Shown here piece after piece: positions 8,574 to 16,094 of a DNA stretch of 64,000 nt (the stretch's first letter is position 1; each line of letters begins with the position of its first letter). The DNA lies in the NCBI RefSeq assembly GCF_965200405.1, contig NZ_OZ241356.1, positions 2,852,001 to 2,916,000 on the forward strand, in the 5' to 3' direction. The translations under genes were made by a program, and so were the position numbers. The notes below the pieces were generated by a model. It saw only the letters and a program-made list of their open reading frames with translations, was not told the DNA's origin and did not search any database. The stretch comes from Glacieibacterium sp965200405. GTDB lineage: Bacteria > Pseudomonadota > Alphaproteobacteria > Sphingomonadales > Sphingomonadaceae.

Positions 8574-8682
8574 CCCGCGCGGACCGATCGCGGCGGGGTA
8601 GCTCAGCTGGTTAGAGCACGGGAATCATAATCCTGGGGTCGGGGGTTCAAGTCCCTCTCCCGCTACCATCGGTCCGCGCGGG
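8574..8682. repeat. Perfect 15-bp inverted repeat bracketing tRNA-Met
   Basis: CCCGCGCGGACCGAT (8574-8588) is exactly repeated in reverse complement as ATCGGTCCGCGCGGG (8668-8682). The left arm ends three bases before the tRNA and the right arm starts on the final A of the encoded CCA. In the precursor RNA the leader and trailer could form a 15-bp GC-rich helix stacked on the acceptor stem. Confidence 0.9.
8592..8668 (+). tRNA. tRNA-Met(CAT), elongator type
   Basis: A 77-nt gene with encoded CCA. The acceptor stem GGCGGGG/TCCCGCT pairs throughout with G-T at both ends. The D-arm has GCTCAGCTGGTTAGAGC, the anticodon stem CGGGA/TCCTG holds the loop ATCATAA with anticodon CAT, and the T-arm is GGGGGTTCAAGTCCCTC. 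The body looks like elongator Met; it lacks the unpaired C1-A72 and three G-C pairs of the initiator. A CAT anticodon could also be the tRNA-Ile that is modified by TilS, but the overall sequence favours Met. Confidence 0.93.
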
Positions 8683-8825
8683 GAGCTTCCCTTCCAAATC
8701 GTGGCGCTTGGATTATCCAGCGCCGGCTTGTAACGATTGCCGAGGACGCGGCGAATGGCGTTGGCCGGCACCGTCTACCGGTGCTGCTTCCATCGCGTTC
8801 AGCGCATTTAACAAGGCTCTCCCCC

Positions 8826-9443
8826 ATGAAGAAGCTGCTTGCCACCGCCGCCCTGCTGCTCGCAACCAGCGGTGCCAGCGCCGCATTGATGGGCCAGGCG
8901 CCTGCGCCGACCCTGGTGCGCGGTACCGTCGCGTCGCTGAGCGGCCAGACCCTGATGGTCAACGGCAAGAACGGTCGAAAGTATTCGGTCAAGCTGGCGA
9001 GCGACACGCGCGTCGCCGGTGTGTCGGTGATCGGCATCGACGCCATCCAGCCCAACAGCTTCATCGGCACGGCCGCGGAGCCGGGTCCGAACGGCACGCT
9101 GCGTGCCACCGAAGTCCATGTGTTCCCCGAATCGATGCGCGGCGCCGGCGAGGGTCACCGGGCCTGGGACCTCAGCAAGACCAGCTCGATGACCAACGGC
9201 AATGTCGCCACCGTCGGCAAGGGCAAGGCCGGCAAGGGCCGCACGCTCGTGGTCGACTATAAGGGCGGCCAGCAGACCGTCGTGGTGCCCGCCAACGTGC
9301 CGATCGTCGCCTTCGCGCCGGCGACGATGGCCCTGGTCAAGCCGGGTGCCCATGTCTTCGCGATCACGACGCCCGATGTCGGTGGTGCTCTCGCGGCCGC
9401 CTCGCTGGCGGTTGGCATCAACGGCACCGTGCCACCGATGTGA
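8826..9443 (+). CDS. Secreted protein of unknown function with repeated beta-strand (DUF5666-like) modules
   Basis: A 205-aa protein with a clear Sec signal peptide, MKKLLATAALLLATSGASA, cut before ALMGQ. The mature part has two similar beta-rich units: LVRGTVASLSGQTLMVNGKN with YSVKLASDTRVAG, and GRTLVVDYKGGQQTVVVPAN with PIVAFAPATMALVKPG. This strand pattern resembles small OB-like periplasmic modules such as DUF5666. It is probably periplasmic. The ATG at 8826 is chosen because it begins the signal peptide. Its stop codon overlaps the GTG of the oxygenase that follows, so the two are translationally coupled, which hints at a shared role. I cannot name a function. Confidence 0.72.
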   Translation: MKKLLATAALLLATSGASAALMGQAPAPTLVRGTVASLSGQTLMVNGKNGRKYSVKLASDTRVAGVSVIGIDAIQPNSFIGTAAEPGPNGTLRATEVHVFPESMRGAGEGHRAWDLSKTSSMTNGNVATVGKGKAGKGRTLVVDYKGGQQTVVVPANVPIVAFAPATMALVKPGAHVFAITTPDVGGALAAASLAVGINGTVPPM

Positions 9444-10375
9444 CGACCGGCATGTCCTCGATCGCCGACATCCGCCCGATCTCGCTGACGCTGGTCGACA
9501 GCGACCTGCCTGCTGCGGCAGCCGCGTTCGGGGATGCTTTCTCGCGCACCGGCTTCGCGGTGGTCGGCGATCACGGCATCGAGGACGCGCTGATCGAGCG
9601 TGCGCTGGCAGCGACCAAGGCGTTCTTCGCGCTCCCGGAACCGGTCAAGCGACGTTATCGGATCGAAGGGCAGGGTGGGGCACGCGGCCTCACCCCGTTC
9701 GGCATCGAGACCGCCAAGGACGCGCAGGTCTCCGACCTCAAGGAATTCTGGCACGTCGGGCGGGAGCTGCCGCCCGGGCATCGCTACCGTGCCGTCATGC
9801 AGGACAATGTCTGGCCAGACGAGGTGCCGGAGTTTCACGACGCGGTGCTGGCGCTGTACGACGCTCTGGACGCAGCCGGTCGCCGGGTGCTGCGCGCCAT
9901 TGCCGTCCATCTCGACCTCAGCCCGGAGTTCTTCGAGGATCCGGTACGTGACGGCAACTCGGTGCTGCGCCTCCTTCATTATCCTCCGGTATCGAAGGAC
10001 GCACCCGGCATCCGGGCCGGCGCGCATGAGGACATCAATGTTATCACCCTGCTGCTCGGCGCCGAGGAGGCCGGGCTGCAGCTGCTCGACCGCCAGGGCC
10101 AATGGCGCGACATCGACGCGCCGGCAGGAGCGCTTGTGTGCAACATCGGCGACATGCTCGACCGGCTGACCGGGGGCAGGCTGCCGTCGACCACCCACCG
10201 GGTCGTAAATCCGGCGCCGGAGCGTCGCGGCATGGCGCGCTACTCCACCCCGTACTTCCTGCACTTCCGGCCGGATTACCTGATCGAGACGCTTCCCGGC
10301 GCGGAGCAGCCGCTACCGCCGATCACGGCGCATGATTTCCTTCTCCTGCGCCTGCGCGAGATTAAGCTGCTCTAG
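9440..10375 (+). CDS. Isopenicillin N synthase-family 2-oxoglutarate/Fe(II) oxygenase
   Basis: A 311-aa non-heme iron oxygenase. Iron ligands are visible as His196 and Asp198 (AGAHEDINVITLL) and His253 (PSTTHRVVNP); Arg267 and Ser269 (ARYSTPYFLHF) form the usual 2-oxoglutarate RxS site. The N-domain FSRTGFAVVGDHGIEDALIE and FFALPEPVKRRY is typical of the DIOX_N region. The start is GTG at 9440, overlapping the previous stop; ATG at 9452 is an equally plausible start. Members hydroxylate or desaturate small molecules, including amino acids and natural products. It ends 37 bp from the convergent acyl carrier protein gene, so a link to that cassette is possible but unproven. Confidence 0.88.
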   Translation: MTTGMSSIADIRPISLTLVDSDLPAAAAAFGDAFSRTGFAVVGDHGIEDALIERALAATKAFFALPEPVKRRYRIEGQGGARGLTPFGIETAKDAQVSDLKEFWHVGRELPPGHRYRAVMQDNVWPDEVPEFHDAVLALYDALDAAGRRVLRAIAVHLDLSPEFFEDPVRDGNSVLRLLHYPPVSKDAPGIRAGAHEDINVITLLLGAEEAGLQLLDRQGQWRDIDAPAGALVCNIGDMLDRLTGGRLPSTTHRVVNPAPERRGMARYSTPYFLHFRPDYLIETLPGAEQPLPPITAHDFLLLRLREIKLL

Positions 10376-10412
10376 GCGCGGCCCGCCGGTCGCGGACCAG
10401 CACGCCAGATGC

Positions 10413-10688
10413 TCAGCGCTTGGCGGTGACAAAATCGCTGAGGCTGCCGAGGGTCGCAAACAGCTCGCCGTCGACCTCGTCGTCATCGATGACGAAGCCG
10501 AAGCGGTCTTCGATCGCAGTCAGGACGCGCGCTACGGCCATCGAGTCGAGCTCGGGCAGGTCGCCGAACAACGGGCTGTCGCGGTCGAGGCCCTTCGCCG
10601 TCGCTGCGGACAGGTTGAGCTCCTTGACCAGCACCGCGCGCACGGCATCAAGGTCCGGCTCCTGCTCCGCTGCCAACAAGCTTGCCAT
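10413..10688 (-). CDS. Acyl carrier protein (specialised, exosortase-associated cassette)
   Basis: A 91-aa four-helix carrier protein. The phosphopantetheine attachment site is ELDSMAV with Ser49. The segment AIEDRFGFVIDDDEVDGELF is the helix II-III region. It is not the fatty-acid AcpP, which carries DSLD or DSLE at the site. The start at 10688 (MASLLAAEQEPD) has AGGAG nine bases upstream. It is divergent from the AMP-forming ligase, 87 bp apart, so they share a promoter region and probably act together, with the ligase or a partner loading an acyl or aminoacyl group on this carrier. Confidence 0.85.
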   Translation of the reverse strand: MASLLAAEQEPDLDAVRAVLVKELNLSAATAKGLDRDSPLFGDLPELDSMAVARVLTAIEDRFGFVIDDDEVDGELFATLGSLSDFVTAKR

Positions 10689-10775
10689 CGACCGCAACTC
10701 CTGCGCCGGCTTCCGACGAAGCGCGCCTTATAGTAGCAGCGGCGCGGCGCGCAATCATAAGGGCAAGTATCGAGG

Positions 10776-12257
10776 ATGACGGAGGCGCAGCGGATCGATG
10801 GGCTGATCGCCGCCGCGCCGCGCGATGCGGTAGCATTGGTGCACCGCGACCGGGAAATCACCTTTGGCGCACTCGACGCCATGGTCGCGCAAGTCGCCGG
10901 CGGCCTGGTCGCTGCTGGGGTCCGTCCGGGCGACCGCGTCGTCACCTGGCTGCCCAAGTCGATCGAAAGCGTCGTGGCGCTGTTTGCAGCATCCCGGGCT
11001 GGAGCGGTGTTCGTACCCGCAAACCCGCAGCTAAAGGCAGCGCAAGTCGAGCATATCGTGTCGGACAGCGGCGCTGTGCTGCTGCTGACCAGTCGCTCGC
11101 GGTCCGCCGGCCTGGATGTGGCGGCCAATGTGCTGACGCTGGAGGATGACTGGGGCAGGCTGTCGGGTGCTGACCCCGCGTCGATGGCAGTGTCCGCCGA
11201 CGACCTCGCGGCGCTGCTGTACACGTCGGGGAGCACTGGTCGGCCAAAGGGCGTCATGCTCAGCCACCGCAACCTGTGGCTTGCCGCTGATTCGGTGCGC
11301 CAGTTTCTCGGGACGTCGCCCGACGACCGGGTGTTGAGCGTGCTGCCCCACGGCTTCGATTATGGCCTGAACCAGCTGACCAGCGCCTGGGCTGGCGGCG
11401 CGCGTGCGGTCTTGCTCGACTATCTGACGCCGCGCGACGTCGTGCGGGCGGTCGAGCGCCATCGCATCACCCAGCTGGCCGGAGTGCCACCGCTCTGGCA
11501 GTCGCTCGCCGCGACGGACTGGGGGCTAGCCGGGGCTAGCCTCCGGGTGCTGACCAACTCGGGCGGGCACGTCCATCCCGGACTGTCGGAAAAGCTGCGC
11601 ACACTGTTCCCGGCCGCTCGGCTGTACCTCATGTATGGGCTGACCGAGGCGTTCCGGGCGACCTACCTCGACCCGGCTCTGGTCGACAGCCATCCCGAAT
11701 CGGTCGGGCGCGCGATCCCTCATGCCGAGGTGCTGGTGCTTCGCCCCGACGGCAGCGTCACCGCAGACGACGAACCCGGCGAGCTGGTGCAGAGCGGCCC
11801 GCTCGTGGCGCAGGGCTATTGGCATGACGACGAACGGACGGCGCAACGCTTTCGGCCCGCCCCGGCAGCGTCGGTGCACGAGGGGATGGCGGTCTGGTCG
11901 GGTGACACGATGCGACGGGATGCTGCCGGTCTGCACTATTTCGTCGGGCGTGACGACGAGATGATCAAGACCAGTGGCCACCGAGTCAGCCCGACCGAGA
12001 TCGAGGATGCGGCACTTGCCAGCGGCGCTGTGAGCGGCGCGGCGGCCTTTGGCAGGCCGGACGAGCTGCTCGGCCAGACTGTGGTCCTCATCGCCAGCAA
12101 GCAGGGCGAGGACGCGGAGGCGCGACTGCGACAGGCCCTGTCGACCCAGCTGCCGGGCTATATGCAGCCGTCCAGCATCGTCTGGCTGGATGCGATGCCG
12201 GTCAACGCCAATGGCAAGCTCGACCGCGCGGCGCTGCGCCGGGATCACGCAAGATGA
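10776..12257 (+). CDS. Acyl-CoA ligase (AMP-forming), exosortase A system-associated type
   Basis: A 493-aa adenylate-forming enzyme. The N-domain carries the P-loop LYTSGSTGRPKGVMLSHRNL. YLMYGLTEAFRATYL contains the adenine-binding region, and SGDTMRRDAAGLHYFVGRDD and MIKTSGHRVSPTEIEDA are the hinge and A8 motifs. MPVNANGKLDRAALRRD carries the catalytic A10 lysine. The tone of these motifs and the gene pairing match the ligase family described with exosortase A loci. Its substrate is unknown. It overlaps the PLP decarboxylase by 4 bp (ATGA), and a dedicated acyl carrier protein is divergent upstream, so the cassette probably activates an acid onto the carrier. Confidence 0.87.
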   Translation: MTEAQRIDGLIAAAPRDAVALVHRDREITFGALDAMVAQVAGGLVAAGVRPGDRVVTWLPKSIESVVALFAASRAGAVFVPANPQLKAAQVEHIVSDSGAVLLLTSRSRSAGLDVAANVLTLEDDWGRLSGADPASMAVSADDLAALLYTSGSTGRPKGVMLSHRNLWLAADSVRQFLGTSPDDRVLSVLPHGFDYGLNQLTSAWAGGARAVLLDYLTPRDVVRAVERHRITQLAGVPPLWQSLAATDWGLAGASLRVLTNSGGHVHPGLSEKLRTLFPAARLYLMYGLTEAFRATYLDPALVDSHPESVGRAIPHAEVLVLRPDGSVTADDEPGELVQSGPLVAQGYWHDDERTAQRFRPAPAASVHEGMAVWSGDTMRRDAAGLHYFVGRDDEMIKTSGHRVSPTEIEDAALASGAVSGAAAFGRPDELLGQTVVLIASKQGEDAEARLRQALSTQLPGYMQPSSIVWLDAMPVNANGKLDRAALRRDHAR

Positions 12258-13456
12258 GCCACGTCCCGCCCGGCTTTACCGTGATCGACGGCGAACTCGG
12301 TATCGCCGGGCAACCCGCGTCGCACTGGGCCTCACTGGCGGGTGACACGCCGCTGTTCGTCTATGATCGCCGCCTGATCGCCCAGCGGATCACCGCGCTG
12401 CGCCGGGCTTTGCCTCGCGAGATCGGCATCCACTATGCGATCAAGGCCAACCCGCTGCCCGTGCTGGTCGACTGGATGGCAGCGCAGGTCGACGGAGTCG
12501 ATGTTGCCTCGGGTGGCGAGCTAGACATTGCCCTGGCCAGTGGCGCGCTACCGTCGACGATCGGTTTCGCCGGACCGGGCAAGCGCGACCGCGAACTCGG
12601 CGCCGCGATCGCGGCGGGGGTCACGATCAACGTCGAATCGGTCGGGGAACTCGAGCGGCTGGCCAAGCTGGGCGGCACCAGCGCGGTGCTGCGGATCAAC
12701 CCGGATTTCGAGCTCAAGGGGTCCGGCATGCGCATGGGCGGTCGCGCCTCGCCGTTCGGAATCGACGCGGCCGAAATTCCCGGCGCCCTGCGTCGCGCCG
12801 CCGCGCTCGATGTCACGATCACAGGATTTCACGTCTATGGCGGCTCACAGTCGCTCAGCACGACGGGCATCATCGACGCTCAGTTTAGAACGATCGAGCT
12901 GGTCGGACGGCTTGCCGCGGAAGCAACGACGCCGATCGTGCATGTCAATCTCGGCGGCGGCTTCGGCATCCCCTATTTCGCCAAGGACGAGCCGCTCGAC
13001 CTCGACGCGATCGGCACCGCGCTGGGCCAGGCGTTGGCCGACCGCGCTCCGGCGCTTCGCGAAACCCGCTTCGTCATCGAACTCGGACGCTTCCTGGTCG
13101 GGGAGGCGGGCGTCTATCTGACCCGCGTCGTCGACCGCAAGCTGAGCAACGGCAAGCTGTTCATCGTCACCGACGGCGGTTTGCACCACCAGCTTGCCGC
13201 CAGTGGCAATTTCGGCACGGTGATAAAGCGCAACTATCCGATCGCCAACGCCTCGCGCTTCGCTGCGCCGGACGAGGATATTGCCGACGTCGTCGGCTGC
13301 CTGTGCACCCCGCTCGATCGCCTGGGTAGCGATGTGGCGCTGCCGCGCACCGAAGTCGGCGACCTGATCGCGATCTTCATGGCAGGAGCCTACGGGGCGA
13401 GCGCCAGCCCGACGGCATTTCTCGGTCATCGTGCTGCGACTGAAATCTTCGCCTAG
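12254..13456 (+). CDS. PLP-dependent decarboxylase, exosortase A system-associated type
   Basis: A 400-aa fold-type III decarboxylase related to diaminopimelate and ornithine decarboxylases. Lys64 in HYAIKANPLPVL binds PLP. GFHVYGGSQS, HVNLGGGFGIPYF and FVIELGRFLVGEAG are the phosphate and substrate sites, and DVVGCLCTPLDRLGSD holds the catalytic cysteine region contributed to the dimer partner. It is distinct from lysA, which has EPGR and a CES motif. Its start codon overlaps the ligase stop, so translation is coupled. By family precedent it decarboxylates an amino acid, perhaps while carrier-bound, but the true substrate is unknown. No exosortase or PEP-CTERM gene is visible in the window. 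Confidence 0.87.
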   Translation: MSHVPPGFTVIDGELGIAGQPASHWASLAGDTPLFVYDRRLIAQRITALRRALPREIGIHYAIKANPLPVLVDWMAAQVDGVDVASGGELDIALASGALPSTIGFAGPGKRDRELGAAIAAGVTINVESVGELERLAKLGGTSAVLRINPDFELKGSGMRMGGRASPFGIDAAEIPGALRRAAALDVTITGFHVYGGSQSLSTTGIIDAQFRTIELVGRLAAEATTPIVHVNLGGGFGIPYFAKDEPLDLDAIGTALGQALADRAPALRETRFVIELGRFLVGEAGVYLTRVVDRKLSNGKLFIVTDGGLHHQLAASGNFGTVIKRNYPIANASRFAAPDEDIADVVGCLCTPLDRLGSDVALPRTEVGDLIAIFMAGAYGASASPTAFLGHRAATEIFA

Positions 13457-13605
13457 GGCGCGAGGTCGATGCCCAGGCCGCCGGGCGTGATGGCGGCATG
13501 GCCAGCCGACAATGCATAGATCAGCAGGGCGCCGGCGCCGATGCCGCAGAGCAGGCCGAGCAGCCAGATCAGGGACGCGCCGCGTGCGATAAGGCGGGTG
13601 AACAA
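13453..13605 (-). CDS. Small single-pass membrane protein candidate (50 aa)
   Basis: The minus-strand TTG at 13605 opens a 50-codon frame reading FTRLIARGASLIWLLGLLCG after the start, then IGAGALLIYALSAGHAAITP, and ends LGIDLAP. It has one strong membrane helix preceded by two arginines (cytoplasmic side). GGAAG lies about five bases upstream of the TTG. The stop overlaps the decarboxylase stop by 3 bp on the opposite strand. A perfect CtrA-type box lies 78 bp upstream, which supports a real promoter. There is no known family. The non-ATG start keeps confidence moderate. Confidence 0.45.
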   Translation of the reverse strand: MFTRLIARGASLIWLLGLLCGIGAGALLIYALSAGHAAITPGGLGIDLAP

Positions 13606-13682
13606 TGTATCTTCCGGTTGGAATGTGAAACGGCCAGCACGAGATGGCCCTTGTCACATCGACGCAAAACCTGTGCCAATTG

Positions 13683-13697
13683 TTAAATGGTTGTTAA
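13683..13697. promoter_or_regulatory. CtrA-type binding site TTAA-N7-TTAA
   Basis: TTAA (13683-13686), ATGGTTG, TTAA (13694-13697) is an exact match to the alphaproteobacterial CtrA consensus. It lies in a locally AT-rich intergenic stretch between the 50-aa membrane ORF (minus, starts 13605) and the 3' end of truA, so the small ORF is the natural target. Confidence 0.5.
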
Positions 13698-13732
13698 CTC
13701 TTTGATACTTCAAGCGCTCGTAAACGCTGTGG

Positions 13733-14497
13733 TCATGAAGTTGTAAGATTACCCGACACTTTGTAGGTCGCCGCCATGAAGGTTAGTCCGTCGGGCGGCG
13801 CGTTGAATCCCAATGCGTTGCGGTCCCTGGCCTCCAGCGCAGCGGCAAGTTGCGAGGCAGTCCAGCGACCTTCGCCGACAAGCTTCAGGCATCCGACCAT
13901 CGACCGGACCTGATGATGAAGAAACGAACGAGCCGCGGAGCGCAGATAGATGTGATCGCCCTGCCGCTGTGCGTCGAGGCTGGTCAGCGTCTTGACCGGG
14001 CTGGAAGACTGGCAATGCGCGCTGCGAAATGTCGTGAAATCATGGCGCCCGACCAATAGTTGCGCCGCTTCGTGCATCGCCTCTGCGTCGAGCGGCGCCC
14101 GCACCTGCCACGCCAGCCCGCGCTCATAGGTCAAGGGCGCATGACGGTTGACGATGATGTACCGGTAATAGCGTGCCGTGCAGTCGAAGCGCGCGTGGAA
14201 GTCGTCCGCGGCATCCTCGCAGCCGATGATCGAAATGGGTGCCGGCCGTAGATATGCGTTGAGCCCGCCGATCAGGCGCGATGCGGCGATCGGCTTGGCG
14301 ATGTCGACATGCGCGACCATGGCTGCGGCGTGGACCCCGGCGTCGGTGCGCCCGGCGGCATAGACGGTGGTGCGCTCTCCGGAGATCGCAAATACCGCGG
14401 CCTCGATCGCAGCCTGGATGCTGCTGCCATTGAGCTGCCGCTGCCATCCGACGAAGGGCCGGCCGTCATACTCGATCGTCAGCCGGAAGCGGCTCAT
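13733..14497 (-). CDS. truA: tRNA pseudouridine synthase A
   Basis: A 254-aa enzyme making pseudouridine at positions 38-40 of tRNA anticodon stems. MSRFRLTIEYDGRPFVGWQR is the family N-terminus, and AAGRTDAGVHA contains the catalytic Asp and its partner Arg. FDCTARYYRYIIVNR and SFLHHQVRSMVGCLKLVG are also conserved TruA segments. The length is standard. Its ATG overlaps the fmt stop by 4 bp, giving a fmt-truA operon, a common alphaproteobacterial order that usually also includes def; here def lies nearby on the other strand. Confidence 0.95.
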   Translation of the reverse strand: MSRFRLTIEYDGRPFVGWQRQLNGSSIQAAIEAAVFAISGERTTVYAAGRTDAGVHAAAMVAHVDIAKPIAASRLIGGLNAYLRPAPISIIGCEDAADDFHARFDCTARYYRYIIVNRHAPLTYERGLAWQVRAPLDAEAMHEAAQLLVGRHDFTTFRSAHCQSSSPVKTLTSLDAQRQGDHIYLRSAARSFLHHQVRSMVGCLKLVGEGRWTASQLAAALEARDRNALGFNAPPDGLTFMAATYKVSGNLTTS

Positions 14498-15399
14498 GCG
14501 ACTCGCGTACCCGCCAGCACCAGCCAGCCATTGAGCAGGGCAGCGGTCGGCATGACGGGTTTGCCGGGGCGCTGGACCAGGGTCGGGCGTAACGCCCCGG
14601 TCGAGCCGGCGATCGTCAACCTGTCGTCGAGCACGACTCCAGGCTCGCCGGCCGCGGATTCGACGACGGCTGCCAGGACCTTGATCCGCTCGCCGGCGAT
14701 GTGGAGATAGGCTCCGGGAGCCGGCGCAAAGGCGCGCACGGCCCGTTCGAGGTCGACCGCCGGGCGAGCGAAGTCGAGCTCGGCCTCGGCCTTGTCGACC
14801 TTCTGGGCGTAGGTGACGCCGTCCTCCGGCTGGGCGACAGGCGGAAAAGCGGCGAGGTTTCCGAGAACCTCGACCATCATCCCGGCACCGAGCGTGGACA
14901 GTTCCTGGGTCAGCTCCCCGGCAGTCTTCCCAGCGACGGGCGTGGTTGCTGCGAGGCGCATCGGGCCGGTGTCGAGGCCGCGCTCCATGTCCATGATGGT
15001 CACGCCCGTCTCGGCGTCTCCAGTCAATATCGCGCGCTGGATCGGCGCTGCGCCGCGCCACCGTGGCAGCAGCGAGGCGTGAATGTTGAAACAGCCGAGG
15101 CGTGGCGCTTCCAGGATGGCGACCGGCAGGATCAGCCCATAGGCCGCGACCACCGCAGCATCGAGGTCGAGCGCGGCAAAGTCGGCGCGGTCAGCCGCAT
15201 CCTTGAAATTGAGCGGGGTTCGCACCGGTATGCCCAGCGCCTGCGCCCGAAGACTGACCGCCGATTCCTGCAGGCTCTTGCCGCGACGGGCAGGGCGGGG
15301 GGGCTGGCTATAGACGGCGGCAACATCGTGACCGGCCGCGACGAGGGCGTCGAGTGCCGGCACGGCGAAGGCCGGGGTTCCCATGAGAGCGATGCGCAT
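14494..15399 (-). CDS. fmt: Methionyl-tRNA formyltransferase
   Basis: A 301-aa enzyme that formylates initiator Met-tRNA using 10-formyl-THF. MRIALMGTPAFAVPALDAL opens the Rossmann-like domain. CFNIHASLLPRWRGAAPIQR carries the catalytic Asn/His and the SLLP loop. MDMERGLDTGP supplies the Asp of the catalytic triad. The C-terminal third (from about residue 205) is the tRNA-binding barrel. The start at 15399 is the family start. It is coupled to truA by an ATGA overlap, is divergent from recR, and def lies 0.7 kb away, so deformylation and formylation genes are neighbours. Confidence 0.96.
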   Translation of the reverse strand: MRIALMGTPAFAVPALDALVAAGHDVAAVYSQPPRPARRGKSLQESAVSLRAQALGIPVRTPLNFKDAADRADFAALDLDAAVVAAYGLILPVAILEAPRLGCFNIHASLLPRWRGAAPIQRAILTGDAETGVTIMDMERGLDTGPMRLAATTPVAGKTAGELTQELSTLGAGMMVEVLGNLAAFPPVAQPEDGVTYAQKVDKAEAELDFARPAVDLERAVRAFAPAPGAYLHIAGERIKVLAAVVESAAGEPGVVLDDRLTIAGSTGALRPTLVQRPGKPVMPTAALLNGWLVLAGTRVA

Positions 15400-15455
15400 G
15401 GCTCCGGCTAGCGCGGGCTTGGCGGCGGCGCAACTTGACGCCATATCTAGCGACG

Positions 15456-16049
15456 ATGGCTTCCCCTGAAATCGATGCGCTGACGCAGGCACTGGCGCGG
15501 CTGCCCGGCCTTGGCCCGCGCTCTGCCCGGCGTGCGGTGCTGCATCTGCTGAAGCGCCGCGAGACGGCACTGGCGCCGCTCGTGCTGGCGCTGCAGGCCG
15601 TCGAGGCCCGGCTGTCGACCTGCGAGATCTGCGGCAACGTCGACACCAGCAACCCCTGCGCAGTGTGTACCGACCCGCGCCGCGATACCTCGGCATTGTG
15701 CGTTGTCGAGGAGGTCGCCGACCTGTGGGCGCTCGATCGCTCGCGGCTGTTTCCGGGACGCTACCATGTCCTCGGCGGTCGGCTGTCGGCACTCGACGGG
15801 GTGCGACCGGAGAACCTCAGCATCGATGCATTGATCGGGCGGGTCGCAGCCGGCGGCATCGACGAGGTCGTGCTGGCGATGAACGCGACGTTGGAGGGCC
15901 AGACCACCATGCATTATGTCGCCGACCGGCTGGGAGATTTTCCGGTGCGGGTGATGCAGTTGGCGCATGGCATGCCGGTGGGTGGCGAGCTCGATTACCT
16001 CGACGAGGGAACGCTCGCCCAGGCCCTGCGCGCCCGCCGTCCGGTCTAG
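15456..16049 (+). CDS. recR: Recombination mediator protein RecR
   Basis: A 197-aa protein of RecFOR-pathway recombinational repair that loads RecA on gapped DNA. LARLPGLGPRSARRAVLHLL is the helix-hairpin-helix. CEICGN...CAVC is the C4 zinc finger. LCVVEEVADLWALDRS starts the TOPRIM domain, and ATLEGQTTMHYVADRL and MQLAHGMPVGGELDYLDEGT are diagnostic for RecR. I chose ATG 15456 (MASPEIDALTQAL), which gives the usual length, over an upstream ATG/GTG. In many genomes recR follows dnaX and a YbaB gene; here it is next to def. Confidence 0.96.
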   Translation: MASPEIDALTQALARLPGLGPRSARRAVLHLLKRRETALAPLVLALQAVEARLSTCEICGNVDTSNPCAVCTDPRRDTSALCVVEEVADLWALDRSRLFPGRYHVLGGRLSALDGVRPENLSIDALIGRVAAGGIDEVVLAMNATLEGQTTMHYVADRLGDFPVRVMQLAHGMPVGGELDYLDEGTLAQALRARRPV

Positions 16050-16094
16050 GCACCGCATCTTGACCCTGGGGGTCCGAATCCCTAGCTGGAGCCT

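Noticed and set aside
8592..8668. Reading the CAT-anticodon tRNA as tRNA-Ile(k2C) or initiator Met
   Set aside because: Acceptor stem pairs at position 1-72, and the anticodon stem lacks the three G-C pairs of initiator; the body resembles elongator Met of alphaproteobacteria more than tRNA-Ile2.
13733..15061. Single 442-aa frame covering truA and part of the fmt region
   Set aside because: The upstream half is an out-of-frame reading of fmt; truA begins at 14497 with its own family start and overlaps the fmt stop.
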